In this document: positions 55,035 to 63,945 of the stretch, piece after piece
Layout: each line of letters begins with the position of its first letter
Numbering within the stretch: the first letter of the stretch is position 1
Assembly (NCBI GenBank): GCA_963519305.1
Contig: CAUQMS010000016.1
Location: 46,852 to 110,851, forward strand
Source of the DNA: Ewingella sp963519305
GTDB taxonomy: Bacteria; Pseudomonadota; Gammaproteobacteria; Enterobacterales; Enterobacteriaceae
DNA length: 64,000 bases
Direction: 5' to 3'
The notes under the pieces: model-generated
Told to the model about the DNA's origin: nothing
The model's database searches: none
The model's input: only the letters and a program-made list of their open reading frames with translations
Program-made: the position numbers and the translations under genes

Positions 55035-56026
55035 CGTGGTAACTCTGCCTCAGGAACTGCCGTCAGCCCGCTGTAAAAACAGGCGGCCTGGCGATGCTGG
55101 CCGGTGAGCGGCGGGATGCCCTGACGGCAACGGTCAGTGGCGTTAGCGCAGCGGTCAGTAAATGCACAATACGGCGGCAAGGCGGCGAGATCCGGCACCT
55201 GCCCCGGAATGGAGTAGAGACGGCGGCGGCGCTCTCCCGGCACAGGGCGTGACGCAATCAGCCCCTGCGTGTAAGGGTGCAGCGGGTTGCGCAGCACATC
55301 GGCTACCGGTCCCTGCTCCACCACTTTCCCGGCATACATCACTACCACGTGATCCGCCATCTGAGCGATGACGCCCAAATCGTGAGTGATGAGCATCAGC
55401 GCCATCTGGTGGCGCGCTGCCTGTTCACGCAGCAGTGTGAGGATCTGCGCCTGCACGGTGACATCCAGCGCGGTGGTCGGTTCATCGGCAATCAGCAGTT
55501 TCGGTTTACAGCTGAGCGCCATGGCAATCATGACGCGCTGCAGCATGCCGCCAGAAAGCTGATGCGGATAATTGTTCATCAGGCTGTCAGCGCGCGCCAG
55601 TCCGACTTCCGTCAGTAATGCCGTGCCCTTCTGCCACGCCGCTTTCGGTGTATCGCCAAGGTGGCGGATCAAGGGTTCGACTAACTGCTCGCCAATGGTC
55701 AGCACCGGGTTTAAGGCGCTCATCGGCTCCTGAAAGATCATCGCCAGCTGGTTACCGCGTAAATCCGCCATTTTCGACGGGCGCAGGGTCAGCAGGTTTT
55801 GCCCGCCAAACAGGATCTCGCCGCCGTCGATACGTGCCGACTGCGGCGGCAGCAGACCCATCAGCGACATAGCGGTAACGCTTTTACCGCAGCCGGATTC
55901 GCCGACAATGCCCACGGTCTGGCCGGGCATCACGTCGAAAGTGACGTCCTGCACCGCGCGCACCCGGCCCTGATCGCTGGAAAATGAGAGCGACAGGCGG
56001 TTAAATCGTACTAAAGGTTGGATCAT
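55031..56026 (-). CDS. Dpp/Opp-type ABC ATPase (DppD-like)
   Basis: A 331-residue ATPase with GESGCGKSVTAMSLMGLLP, IFQEPMSALNPVLTIGEQL, signature QLSGGMLQRVMIAMAL and Walker B LLIADEPTTALD. The C-terminal CAFTDRCANATDRCRQG is the Cys motif of oligopeptide-type ATPases. In the signature the residue after Gly-Gly-Met is Leu rather than the usual Arg, a mild change. Partner of the DppF-like subunit. Confidence 0.92.
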   Translation of the reverse strand: MIQPLVRFNRLSLSFSSDQGRVRAVQDVTFDVMPGQTVGIVGESGCGKSVTAMSLMGLLPPQSARIDGGEILFGGQNLLTLRPSKMADLRGNQLAMIFQEPMSALNPVLTIGEQLVEPLIRHLGDTPKAAWQKGTALLTEVGLARADSLMNNYPHQLSGGMLQRVMIAMALSCKPKLLIADEPTTALDVTVQAQILTLLREQAARHQMALMLITHDLGVIAQMADHVVVMYAGKVVEQGPVADVLRNPLHPYTQGLIASRPVPGERRRRLYSIPGQVPDLAALPPYCAFTDRCANATDRCRQGIPPLTGQHRQAACFYSGLTAVPEAELPR

Positions 56027-56030
56027 GGCG

Positions 56031-56975
56031 TCAGCCCCGCTTCATTTTTGGGTCAAGGGCATCACGCAGGCCGTCGCCCAGTACGTTAATCGCCACTACG
56101 GTGAGGAAAATGGCGATGCCGGGCGGCATCCACAACCACGGGCGGCGCTGGAAATCGATCAGGCTGTTGGCGGCATCCATCATATTGCCCCACGATGCCA
56201 TCGGCGGCACCACGCCCAGCCCCAGATAGCTGAGAGCAGATTCGCTGAGAATGGCATTGGCGACGGCCATAGTGGCCATGACCACCAAAATCGGCACCGT
56301 ATTGGGCAGCAGATGACCGAAAATCCTGCGGCGTGCGGATAATCCCAGCACCTGCGTCGCCAGCATAAAGTCGCGTTCTCGCAGGGAGAGAATCTGCCCG
56401 CGCACCAGACGCGCCAGCTTCGGCCACTCCAGCAGGCTCAGCATCACAATCACCATATAAACCCGCGAGTCCGGTGAGAAATCCAGTTCAGCCAGCATCG
56501 CGCCCATCACGATCAGCAGCGGCAGGCTGGGAATGGTCATCATCAGATCGGCAAAGCGCATGATTAGCCGGTCGGTTAATCCGCCGGCATAACCCGAGAG
56601 CGCACCCAGCAGATAACCAAGCGTCACGGAGAGCAGCATGGTTAGCAGACCAATGATGAGCGAGATGCGTCCTGCCAGCAGTAAACGGGTGTAGATATCA
56701 CGGCCGATAAAGTCGGTGCCCAGCCAGTGCTGTGCGCTGGGCGCTTTGTTGATCATCAGCGCATCCGTCGCTTCGTCGCGCCACGGCGAAAACATCGGTC
56801 CGAAAATGCACCACAGCGCCATCACGCCTAACAGGATCAGGCAGAACATTGCCAGCCGGTTGCGGCGCAGCGACGTCCAGGCCTGATGTAACGGCGACGG
56901 CGTCACCTGTGCCAGCACCGGTATTTGCGCTTTGCGCAGGCGGCGCCGGGTGGAAAACAGAGAACTCAGCATCAT
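56031..56975 (-). CDS. Dpp-type ABC permease (DppC-like)
   Basis: A 314-residue permease with one N-terminal helix (LAMFCLILLGVMALWCIFGPMF), HWLGTDFIGRDIYTRLLLAGRISL, and the EAA-type loop DFMLATQVLGLSARRRIFGHLLPN. It overlaps the DppB-like gene by 4 bases. Confidence 0.92.
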   Translation of the reverse strand: MMLSSLFSTRRRLRKAQIPVLAQVTPSPLHQAWTSLRRNRLAMFCLILLGVMALWCIFGPMFSPWRDEATDALMINKAPSAQHWLGTDFIGRDIYTRLLLAGRISLIIGLLTMLLSVTLGYLLGALSGYAGGLTDRLIMRFADLMMTIPSLPLLIVMGAMLAELDFSPDSRVYMVIVMLSLLEWPKLARLVRGQILSLRERDFMLATQVLGLSARRRIFGHLLPNTVPILVVMATMAVANAILSESALSYLGLGVVPPMASWGNMMDAANSLIDFQRRPWLWMPPGIAIFLTVVAINVLGDGLRDALDPKMKRG

Positions 56976-57931
56976 GACCTCACCCGGATCCGCGGATCCG
57001 CCCAGGCATAGAGGACGTCCGCAATCAGATTACCCAGGATGGTCAGCACCGCAAGAAACAGCGTGAAACCCATCAGCACCGGATAGTCGCGCGCGGCCAG
57101 TGAATCGATATGAATATGACCGGCACCCGGCCAGTTGAAGACTTTCTCGGTGATCAGCGCTCCGGAAAACAGCCCCGGCAGCTCGAACCCTAACAAGGTG
57201 ATGATCGGCAACAACGCATTACGCAGCGCATGTTTGAGGATAACCGTGCGTTCACGCAGACCCTTGGCGCGCGCTGTACGGATGAAGTCCATGCGCACGA
57301 CGTCCAGCATACTGGCGCGGAAGTAACGCGTCAGGCTGCCTGCCTGCAACATCACCATCGCGAGCACCGGCAGGATTAAGTGCGCACCAACCTGCATCAC
57401 CCAGGCCCAACCCGTGGCGTTACTGCCGGTATTGGTCATCCCGCCCACCGGCAGCCAGTGTAAATCCACGGCAAACCATTTGATCAGCAGCAGACACAGG
57501 AAAAAGGTCGGGAAAGACATGGCGGCGAAGATCACCACGCTCACACCGTGATCAAACAGCGAATAAGGCTTCATGGCCGAAATAATGCCGACCGCCAGCG
57601 CGATGCCCCAGTAAAGGATCATGGCGATCGCCGCCAGCAAAAATGAGTTCCAGATGTACTGATTGAGCAACTGGCTGACCGGTATTTGGTATTGCAGCGA
57701 AAAACCCAGATCGCCGCGTAATAACTGCCCGAGCCAGTGCAGATATCGGCTGAGGAGCGGCTGATCCAGGCCATACAGCGCTTTAAGTTCGGTGGCGCGT
57801 TGCGCTGTCAGGGTGACGTTGCCGTCAATAAAATCGCCGGGAGTCAGCGCGAACAGCATGAAGATCAACAGCGAGGCCAGGAATAACATGGGAATGGTTT
57901 GCAGCAGTCGTCGCAGAATGAAATTTCTCAT
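56972..57931 (-). CDS. Dpp-type ABC permease (DppB-like)
   Basis: A 319-residue permease beginning FILRRLLQTIPMLFLASLLIFMLFALTPGD, with GDLGFSLQYQIPVSQLL and the loop DFIRTARAKGLRERTVILKHALRN, then EKVFNWPGAGHI. First membrane subunit of the second ABC operon, 78 bases after the binding-protein gene. Confidence 0.92.
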   Translation of the reverse strand: MRNFILRRLLQTIPMLFLASLLIFMLFALTPGDFIDGNVTLTAQRATELKALYGLDQPLLSRYLHWLGQLLRGDLGFSLQYQIPVSQLLNQYIWNSFLLAAIAMILYWGIALAVGIISAMKPYSLFDHGVSVVIFAAMSFPTFFLCLLLIKWFAVDLHWLPVGGMTNTGSNATGWAWVMQVGAHLILPVLAMVMLQAGSLTRYFRASMLDVVRMDFIRTARAKGLRERTVILKHALRNALLPIITLLGFELPGLFSGALITEKVFNWPGAGHIHIDSLAARDYPVLMGFTLFLAVLTILGNLIADVLYAWADPRIRVRS

Positions 57932-58009
57932 GACTTTCTCATGGCCGCTGCCGGAGATTTCCCGGCAGCGGCTTTGTTTCTGATTATTGAATACGTTGTT
58001 GTGACACGT

Positions 58010-59716
58010 TTATTTAACGATTTTCACATCCGGCAGGCTGCCGGTCAGGCCGTTATAGATATCCGGTTTGAAACCGGTCACGCGGCTGCTGCTGGCCGAG
58101 AGGATTTTACGGTTTGCCAGCAGAATAACCGGCGGATCGTTGGCCAGCACCTGATACAGCTCATGGTAGATCGGCTTACGTTTTTCGATATCCAGTTCGG
58201 CGTTGCCCTGATTGATAAGCTTATCAACCTGCGGATTGCTGTAGCCGCCCTGGGTTGCCGCTTCGGTGCTGTAGAAATCCCAGACGCCATCGTGCGGGTC
58301 GTTAAGGGTACTGGTGCTAAATGACGCCAGATCGTAGTTACCGGATTTGCGTTGTGACATCAGTGCATTGAAGTCGAGCACTTGTGGTTTAAGCAGCACA
58401 CCAATCTGGCGGTAGTTCTCTTTGGCGATCGGGATCAGCGCATCGTTGAGCACTTTCTTGCTGACCAGCAAGGTCAGTTCCAGGCGTTTACCATCTTTCT
58501 CACGGATGCCGTCAGCACCCACTTTCCAGCCCGCTTCGTCGAGCAGTTTCTTCGCCTGCGCCGCATCGTATTTATATGGGTTAACGCCCTGAGCATTGTA
58601 AGCCCAGGAAATCGGGGCGATAGGCTCATTTGCTACGGAGCCGTAACCCTGATAGACCACGTCAATCAGCTTCTGGCGATCCAGACCGTAGATCAGCGCC
58701 TGACGGACTTTCACATCCTGCAAGGCCGGACGTCTGACGTTGAATTCAATTTTGCTGTAATCGCTCGATCCGTACAGATTGATGTTGGCGAAGCCGAGCA
58801 GTTTTAGCTGTTCGATATCATCCGGGCGCGAGGTAAAGGCGTCGTAATCGGTTTCACCGGTCTGGAACAGCTGGAAGTTGGTGGACGGATTGGTCACACG
58901 ATAGATAAAACGCGGCGTTGGCGGCACACCTTTGTAGTAATTCGGGTTGGCGTGGAAGCGGATCTCCTGGCCGGGAATGTATTTTTCATAGATATACGGC
59001 CCGTTGCCCAGCGGTTTTCCATGCAGCGTGCATAACGTGTCGAGGTTGCCGCGGGTATAACCTTGGCCGTAATACGCTTTCGACAATACAGGGCCGCCGA
59101 TTTTTTGTAAGGTCGTCGCGCCCTCTTCGCTGGTGGTTACCAGCAAGGTTTGTGGGTCCAGCACTTTCAGACCACTGACACTGTCGGCTTTGCCGGCTTT
59201 ATAGTCGTCACCGCCCACAATATGCGCCAGCGAAATATCGGTATCCCCGTCATATTTCGGGTCATAAAGGACGGTCAGCGTGAAAGCGACATCTTCAGCG
59301 GTAAGCGGGGAACCGTCACTGAATTTCAGACCCGAACGCAGTTTGATGGTGTAAGTTTTGCCATCCGGGCTCACGCTCCAGCTTTCGGCCAGACCGGGAA
59401 CGGATTCACCGTGGCTGTCCCAGTCGATCAGCCGGGCAAAGATCACGTTGGTGACGTTTTCATCCCAGCCGTTAACAAAGAAGTACGGGTTGAAAATCCC
59501 CTGAGGTTCCTGAATACCAGCAACCACAGTATCTTTGCGCAGGAGAGCCGATGCCGGGATCTGGCTGGCATCTGTCGCAGGCGTAACGCCCTCTTTAAGC
59601 AGTTCATCAGCCATCACGCCGGACGAGAATAATAGGGATCCGCACAGCAGTGCGATTTTCAGCGGCGTAAATTGTGACAGCCCGCGGGGGTGAAGATGTT
59701 GCAGTGACTTTGCCAA
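58010..59716 (-). CDS. Peptide-type ABC substrate-binding protein (second operon)
   Basis: A 568-residue SBP_bac_5 protein. The likely start is TTG at 59716 with GAGGA 7 bases upstream; the frame to 59836 begins with another TTG and adds an unsuitable leader. The result has a normal, rather long signal peptide (LKIALLCGSLLFSSGVMA). Family marks: TYTIKLRSGLKFSDGSPLTAEDVAFTL and RPALQDVKVRQALIYGLDRQKLIDVVY. It resembles the group that binds larger or non-peptide ligands, including oligosaccharides; the ligand cannot be assigned. Confidence 0.88.
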   Translation of the reverse strand: MAKSLQHLHPRGLSQFTPLKIALLCGSLLFSSGVMADELLKEGVTPATDASQIPASALLRKDTVVAGIQEPQGIFNPYFFVNGWDENVTNVIFARLIDWDSHGESVPGLAESWSVSPDGKTYTIKLRSGLKFSDGSPLTAEDVAFTLTVLYDPKYDGDTDISLAHIVGGDDYKAGKADSVSGLKVLDPQTLLVTTSEEGATTLQKIGGPVLSKAYYGQGYTRGNLDTLCTLHGKPLGNGPYIYEKYIPGQEIRFHANPNYYKGVPPTPRFIYRVTNPSTNFQLFQTGETDYDAFTSRPDDIEQLKLLGFANINLYGSSDYSKIEFNVRRPALQDVKVRQALIYGLDRQKLIDVVYQGYGSVANEPIAPISWAYNAQGVNPYKYDAAQAKKLLDEAGWKVGADGIREKDGKRLELTLLVSKKVLNDALIPIAKENYRQIGVLLKPQVLDFNALMSQRKSGNYDLASFSTSTLNDPHDGVWDFYSTEAATQGGYSNPQVDKLINQGNAELDIEKRKPIYHELYQVLANDPPVILLANRKILSASSSRVTGFKPDIYNGLTGSLPDVKIVK

Positions 59717-59925
59717 AAGACGTTCCTCATCAGGGGATTTGCAGTATTTTTTACAAAACGTGACAAAGAGTAAGGTTGCGTATTCGGCTTGTCTAACAAC
59801 GAAAAAATATGGCTTATAGCTAATTTGTACTGGCAACGCGCTGGTTAAGATGACGCAGGCGGCAGCTTATGCTTTAGTGTGAAGCCAACCGCAAAGCTTA
59901 ATTTCATCACATTAGGGAGCACGCA

Positions 59926-60144
59926 ATGAGGATCTACAACGTATTCGGCCGCCTGCTGGCCGTGAAGAAAACCGGGGATCAATGGCAGGTGCTGAATGTC
60001 ACGTTACCGGAAAGAAAATTCTCACCGAATCATGATGTGGTGATCCCAGACTTTATCGAAGAGCATGAGATAGCCACCTATCTGGGAGATATCTTTCATG
60101 AAGCGGCCACGAAAAAGTATCCCGATGTGCTAAAGGTGGAATGA
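59926..60144 (+). CDS. Small conserved hypothetical protein (DUF7661-like)
   Basis: A 72-residue protein, MRIYNVFGRLLAVKKTGDQW and IPDFIEEHEIATYLGDIFHE. It resembles a family of short acidic proteins (DUF7661), a recollection not checked. AGGGAG precedes the ATG. Single gene, divergent from the ABC operon; function unknown. Confidence 0.7.
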   Translation: MRIYNVFGRLLAVKKTGDQWQVLNVTLPERKFSPNHDVVIPDFIEEHEIATYLGDIFHEAATKKYPDVLKVE

Positions 60145-60160
60145 TTTCCTGTTCTCACCC

Positions 60161-60184
60161 AGTAAGCGCTTACTAACTTGTTAG
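60161..60184. repeat. Two adjacent palindromes between the small gene and rep
   Basis: AGTAAGCGCTTACT at 60161-60174 is a perfect 14-bp palindrome. CTAAC-TT-GTTAG at 60173-60184 is a 12-bp inverted repeat sharing its first bases. They lie about 110 bases past the rep stop. No T-tract follows, so a protein-binding or processing site is more likely than a terminator. Confidence 0.5.
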
Positions 60185-60296
60185 GCCAATAGGAATATGG
60201 GAGAGAAATCAATTTACGGGATCGACAGCATAGTTTTTAAGAAGAAATGGGGGAGTAATAGCGATGCGGGGCCGTTGGATGCCCCGTTCCGGAAGA

Positions 60297-61286
60297 CTAT
60301 TTGGCGCTGACTTTTTTGCTGCGGATACTGACTTCAGCCAGGACTTCTTTTTGTTTATTTTTATCTCCGATCACCTTATACCACCCTGCCAGCTTACGCA
60401 GATCAGGCAGCGTCGCTTTATCATCTGCATCATAAGCGGTTAATTTAATTCGGTAATCTTCGAATATAGCGATACAACGGCGTGCCCAGTCTCCTTCGAG
60501 CTGAGAACCCGCCACCGCACGCGGGCGGCGTGGGAGACGCGGACGTAAAGGCTTGCTGGCCTCAGGCGCTGACTCATCGACGTAGGCAAATTTAATGGAA
60601 ACCACCGTTCTGCCCTGCTTTACCGGCTCCCACACCACAGAGATGTCCGTATTGGCATTGATACGGTTAATGGTGGGCTCCAGAAGCTTCTGGCGGAAGT
60701 CACGGTAATCTTCGTACTTACCCGCCAGCCCGGCCTTTTCACGCATCCAGTTGAGATCCAGCGTCACTTCAATGGCCTTGCCGCTGCGCCGGCCGTACAA
60801 ATTCTTGGCTTTGATCAGCCAACCATAGAGACGCACAGAGAAAGGTGTATCCAGCTTCGCGATGTTCGCAAAATTAAGTTTGGTAAAAGATTCTTTTAAT
60901 TCATAGAGATAAGGCGCCACATCCTGACCGAAACGTAACACCACGGCGCTGTGATCGTCACTGCTCACGTACTCGAGACGCGAGAACCACGAAAGCTGGA
61001 CCGTGCGAACTTTGCCGGTTTTCGTGTCAGGTTTGTAGATGGTTACCGGCTTTTTCATCAGGCTTTCAGCGGCTTCGCGCAGCTGCCGGTGGCTGCTGGT
61101 CGGATTGACGCCGTAGATCCGCTGATAATCCTGAGGGAAAAGTCGATAAAGCGTATCGGGTTGGGGTTTCCTGCTGTCAATTTGAGCTAATGCCAAATTG
61201 AGTAACCGCATCTCATCCAATGTAACGCTGTAAGCGCCTTCAAGGAGGTCGTTTCCCTGAACAACGGTCAGTTTGTTGAGTTCCAT
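60297..61286 (-). CDS. repB: Plasmid replication initiator, Rep_3 family (RepB/RepFIB type)
   Basis: A 329-residue initiator of iteron plasmids. Two winged-helix domains: the first around NLALAQIDSRKP to YKPDTKTGKVRTVQLSWFSRLEYV, the second around FSVRLYGWLIKAKNLYGRRSG, DLNWMREKAGLAGKYEDYRDFRQKLLEPTINRINANTDI. The last is the typical Rep_3 signature. It binds iterons as a monomer to open the origin and as a dimer to repress itself. It is followed upstream by an operator-like inverted repeat and the iteron array. Confidence 0.93.
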   Translation of the reverse strand: MELNKLTVVQGNDLLEGAYSVTLDEMRLLNLALAQIDSRKPQPDTLYRLFPQDYQRIYGVNPTSSHRQLREAAESLMKKPVTIYKPDTKTGKVRTVQLSWFSRLEYVSSDDHSAVVLRFGQDVAPYLYELKESFTKLNFANIAKLDTPFSVRLYGWLIKAKNLYGRRSGKAIEVTLDLNWMREKAGLAGKYEDYRDFRQKLLEPTINRINANTDISVVWEPVKQGRTVVSIKFAYVDESAPEASKPLRPRLPRRPRAVAGSQLEGDWARRCIAIFEDYRIKLTAYDADDKATLPDLRKLAGWYKVIGDKNKQKEVLAEVSIRSKKVSAK

Positions 61287-61302
61287 GTCGCAGGATCCAT
61301 AG

Positions 61303-61327
61303 GTGGAATGTGGATAAATTATTCCAC
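61303..61327 (-). promoter_or_regulatory. Inverted iteron-like repeat upstream of rep (autoregulation site) with DnaA box
   Basis: GTGGAAT (61303-61309) and ATTCCAC (61321-61327) are inverted around 11 bases; these are iteron core halves in opposite orientation, the usual form of a Rep-dimer operator. A perfect DnaA box (TGTGGATAA, 61309-61317) lies between the arms, 17 bases before the rep start. Confidence 0.75.
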
Positions 61328-61943
61328 ATATAAATTACTGACGTAAAGCAAAAAGATGCACTATTTAATCATTTAAAATCAATTAATTAACCAAAGCTTC
61401 CAAAAGACAGATCAGGAAAAAACTCCACATAACGAATTTCATCTGAGTATTCAGGAAAGGATCCTCGCTTTCATCACCGCGCTCTTTTACAGGAAAAGTC
61501 TCCACATAACATTTTTGCAACCCCGTCGATAGGTTTCCGGCGGTCGCGACAATACTTCCCCTCCCCTCTGCGTGAAAATTCAGGAAATCTTTCCACATAT
61601 AGGCTTTTTTGCGAAGGATCTCGTTTCGTGATCGAGCTCTCAAATATCGTTTGAGGTCATATTCGGCCCCGGTTCCGTTCGCGGCAGCCGTTTTACAGAA
61701 AATATCTCCACATATCGGCATTACCATGCAGGAAAAGTTTCCACATAGGGTTTTACCCAGTGTTAACAGGTAATCCTTCCACATAGGGGAAATCAGTGAG
61801 GGATGACAGGTAATCTTTCCACATAAGCCTCGCTCAGGCCGCTAAATCTGAGGATCCACGCATCTAACGCACCTAAGGTGCAGGAAAATTCTCCACGTTA
61901 AATCCCTGTAACTCGATCAGATAATCTTTCCACATATAGAAAT

Positions 61944-61956
61944 GTGACAGCGTCAC
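61944..61956. repeat. Small palindrome inside the iteron array (copy 1)
   Basis: GTGAC-AGC-GTCAC. Its reverse complement occurs as copy 2 at 62125-62137, 181 bases on. The pair may bind a host or plasmid factor during origin opening. Confidence 0.5.
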
Positions 61957-62100
61957 AATTGAGGTAAGTGGATGATTTCTCCGTAAACGGAGACGAAAGC
62001 CTGGCTCATCCTCCCTACTCTTCTTCATCAGGAAAAAACTCCACATAGCCTTTTATCGCCTGGATACAGGAAATCCTTCCACTTAAACGCCCGGTCAGTG

Positions 62101-62109
62101 TTATCCACA
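62101..62109 (+). promoter_or_regulatory. DnaA box in the origin
   Basis: Exact match to the consensus TTATCCACA, between two iterons. Confidence 0.8.
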
Positions 62110-62124
62110 TAACGGCTCAGCGCA

Positions 62125-62137
62125 GTGACGCTGTCAC
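62125..62137. repeat. Small palindrome inside the iteron array (copy 2)
   Basis: GTGAC-GCT-GTCAC, the reverse complement of the copy at 61944. It abuts the iteron at 62137. Confidence 0.5.
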
Positions 62138-62348
62138 AGGAAATCATTCCACGTTGAACGGTATAGCAGCAAATACAGGAAATCTTTCCACCTTTAAGCC
62201 TCACCTAAGCGCCCTGCCTGCATGCGGGAGACACTTACGCTGTTAAATAACGGACAATCGGGTAGATTTGAGGGGGCAGTGACTAAGGATACGTAAGTTA
62301 TCAACAGAAAATCCTTCCACGCAGATAACCTTTTGATCACTCAGGAAT

Positions 62349-62357
62349 TTATCCACA
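62349..62357 (+). promoter_or_regulatory. DnaA box in the origin (second)
   Basis: Exact TTATCCACA, overlapping the start of the iteron at 62356. Confidence 0.8.
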
Positions 62358-62655
62358 GGAAAAAGCTCTACATTGATCATGAAAAGGATCCACATCCAGC
62401 AGGAATGATCTCCACACGGCGCAGGAAAAAACTCCACGCTAATCATCATAACCTGATGATTAGTAAAATAAAAAACCGTCTCTAAAGAGAAAGGTTTAAA
62501 CTTAAAAAGAAACAAAAGAGTTATTGGATCTTACGATCCTCAAGGAATAACAGCAGATCGGGGGAAACATATGAAGTCTGGTCGTGAGCAGGAAAGTGTG
62601 GAAAAAAGGCATGCCGGTCACAGTCGTCACCGGCATTGAAACACACAACGTAATC

Positions 62656-62865
62656 TTAACCACGCTCGTTATGAACTAACCAGCCTTCGATAAGCTCTGT
62701 CAGAACGTCTTTCATTTCACGATCCTGCAAGAAGCAGCTGGTTTTAAAGCGTTTATGCAGATCTTCATCAATGTTGGTTTGCAACTTTTTAACACCGACA
62801 GGAGGTTTGCTCACGGCTTCCAGTGCGGTATTCAACTGGCGGTGTTGGCCTAATTTCATTTTCAT
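62656..62865 (-). CDS. parG: ParG-like partition protein (ribbon-helix-helix)
   Basis: A 69-residue protein with a flexible basic N-terminus and a ribbon-helix-helix fold (KKLQTNIDEDLHKRFKTSCF and REMKDVLTELIEGWLVHNE), like ParG of plasmid TP228 in size and pattern. ParG binds the centromere, represses the operon and stimulates the ParF ATPase. Its ATG overlaps the parF stop (ATGA). Confidence 0.82.
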   Translation of the reverse strand: MKMKLGQHRQLNTALEAVSKPPVGVKKLQTNIDEDLHKRFKTSCFLQDREMKDVLTELIEGWLVHNERG

Positions 62866-63488
62866 TTCAGCAGCTCCGTGATCTCTTTAGTCATGATTTC
62901 AATCTCCCCTTTTGCATTCCCATCGGTGGTATCAAATACCGTTCCACCATCCATCATGGTCCGGACATATACCTGACGTTGCGTAGTGCCTGTGCGCAGA
63001 GCAGGTACCCCTGTATCGGCAATCGACGCTTTCAGCACTTCAAGCATCTTGGCGGAAGCGACTTTCTTCGTGATAAGAAACCGGGCAATCACGGGCTGGA
63101 GATTCTCACGGGCTTCAACAACCGCCAAAATGGCGCCACATGCCGCAAAATCTAAAGGAGAAGGCGTTACTGGGATGAGAACCAGATCGCTGACCATCAC
63201 GGCGGCGGCGGATATAGCGGAAATCGCTGCTGCACCGTCAATCACCACATAGTCATACTCTTTCAGATGCTTTCTTACGGTATAGACTTCTTTTTCTGAG
63301 GCCGCCTCTGTCAGATCGAACTGACATTTGCTTTCGTCGTACCAGTTGCTGATGCTTCCCTGTGGATCGGTATCCACCATCACCACTTTGTGTCCTTGTC
63401 TTGCGAGACAGGTTGCAATGTTAATGGACGTTGTGGTTTTCCCTACCCCGCCCTTTCCGTTCAGGAAGGAAATAATTTTCGCAGCCAT
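62862..63488 (-). CDS. parF: ParF/ParA-family partition ATPase
   Basis: A 208-residue Walker-type ATPase for plasmid segregation. The deviant Walker A is GKGGVGKTTT (11-20), followed by VVMVDTDPQGSISNW and YDYVVIDGAAAISAIS. Small size and lack of an N-terminal helix-turn-helix place it in the ParF (type Ib) group. It is the first gene of the parFG operon; the repeat-rich region upstream is the likely centromere and promoter. Confidence 0.92.
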   Translation of the reverse strand: MAAKIISFLNGKGGVGKTTTSINIATCLARQGHKVVMVDTDPQGSISNWYDESKCQFDLTEAASEKEVYTVRKHLKEYDYVVIDGAAAISAISAAAVMVSDLVLIPVTPSPLDFAACGAILAVVEARENLQPVIARFLITKKVASAKMLEVLKASIADTGVPALRTGTTQRQVYVRTMMDGGTVFDTTDGNAKGEIEIMTKEITELLK

Positions 63489-63945
63489 AACAACCTCTTG
63501 GTGATGAATCTTTGGATTATATGATTCTGAAATCTTAATATCCTGAGATTTAAAGATACTGTAATTTCATATCTCGTTATCTCAGGATTCTGTGATTGTC
63601 TCATCCAGGAATCTCATGATAAGTCGCTACTATAATGTTTGCCTCTTAGGATTTCAATATCATTGGATTTAAGGATTTTGAAATCTCAGGATTCTGTAAT
63701 CTTGCATGAGGTGACATAGTTACTCATATGCTCGGGCGAGAGGACGAAATAATTATGAGATTCGGTGATTACAAAATCACTGAATCCTGAGCTGATATCC
63801 GGGGGGCATGCATCACGTTAACTAACTCAATGATGGTATGATTTCTGGATTATAGAATCCAATGATTCTGAGATTTAAGGAGTGCAGGATTTTGAGTCTT
63901 TTATGTATAGGGGAGTGGCATTCAGGGATTCAATGACCTCAGAAT
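63489..63945. repeat. AT-rich repeat region upstream of parF (candidate centromere)
   Basis: Short related motifs recur: GGATT, GATTCTG, ATCTCAGGATTCTG and TGAGATTTAA. The segment ATCTCAGGATTCTGT is exact at 63579-63593 and 63683-63697. GATTTAAGG and GATTCTGAGATTTAAGG occur at about 63668 and 63869. Both orientations are seen. Position next to parF fits a parH-type site, and autoregulation from here is expected. No gene was found. Confidence 0.6.

Larger units (their letters stand above)
61413..62441 (+). other. Replication origin: iteron array
   Basis: At least 17 direct repeats of about 20 bases with consensus CAGGAAA-N4-TCCACAT start at 61413, 61490, 61581, 61696, 61729, 61767, 61807, 61881, 61918, 62029, 62067, 62137, 62176, 62305, 62356, 62400 and 62422, plus a weaker one at 62342. 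All have one orientation. Spacing is irregular (22 to 129 bases), unlike the close 21-22 base phasing of many plasmids. Open frames on the minus strand at 61383-61784 and 62243-62515 simply read through repeats. Assignment as the origin follows from the adjacent Rep_3 gene. Confidence 0.92.

Noticed and set aside
41225..59716. The two ABC operons as a duplication of each other
   Set aside because: They differ in architecture (fused versus separate ATPases) and in protein sequence, and only the first carries enzymes.
61383..61784. Open frame of 133 codons on the minus strand
   Set aside because: It reads through the iteron array, so its apparent peptide repeats come from the DNA repeats; no ribosome site or family pattern.
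62243..62515. Open frame of 90 codons on the minus strand
   Set aside because: Also inside the iteron/DnaA-box region, with repeat-derived sequence only.
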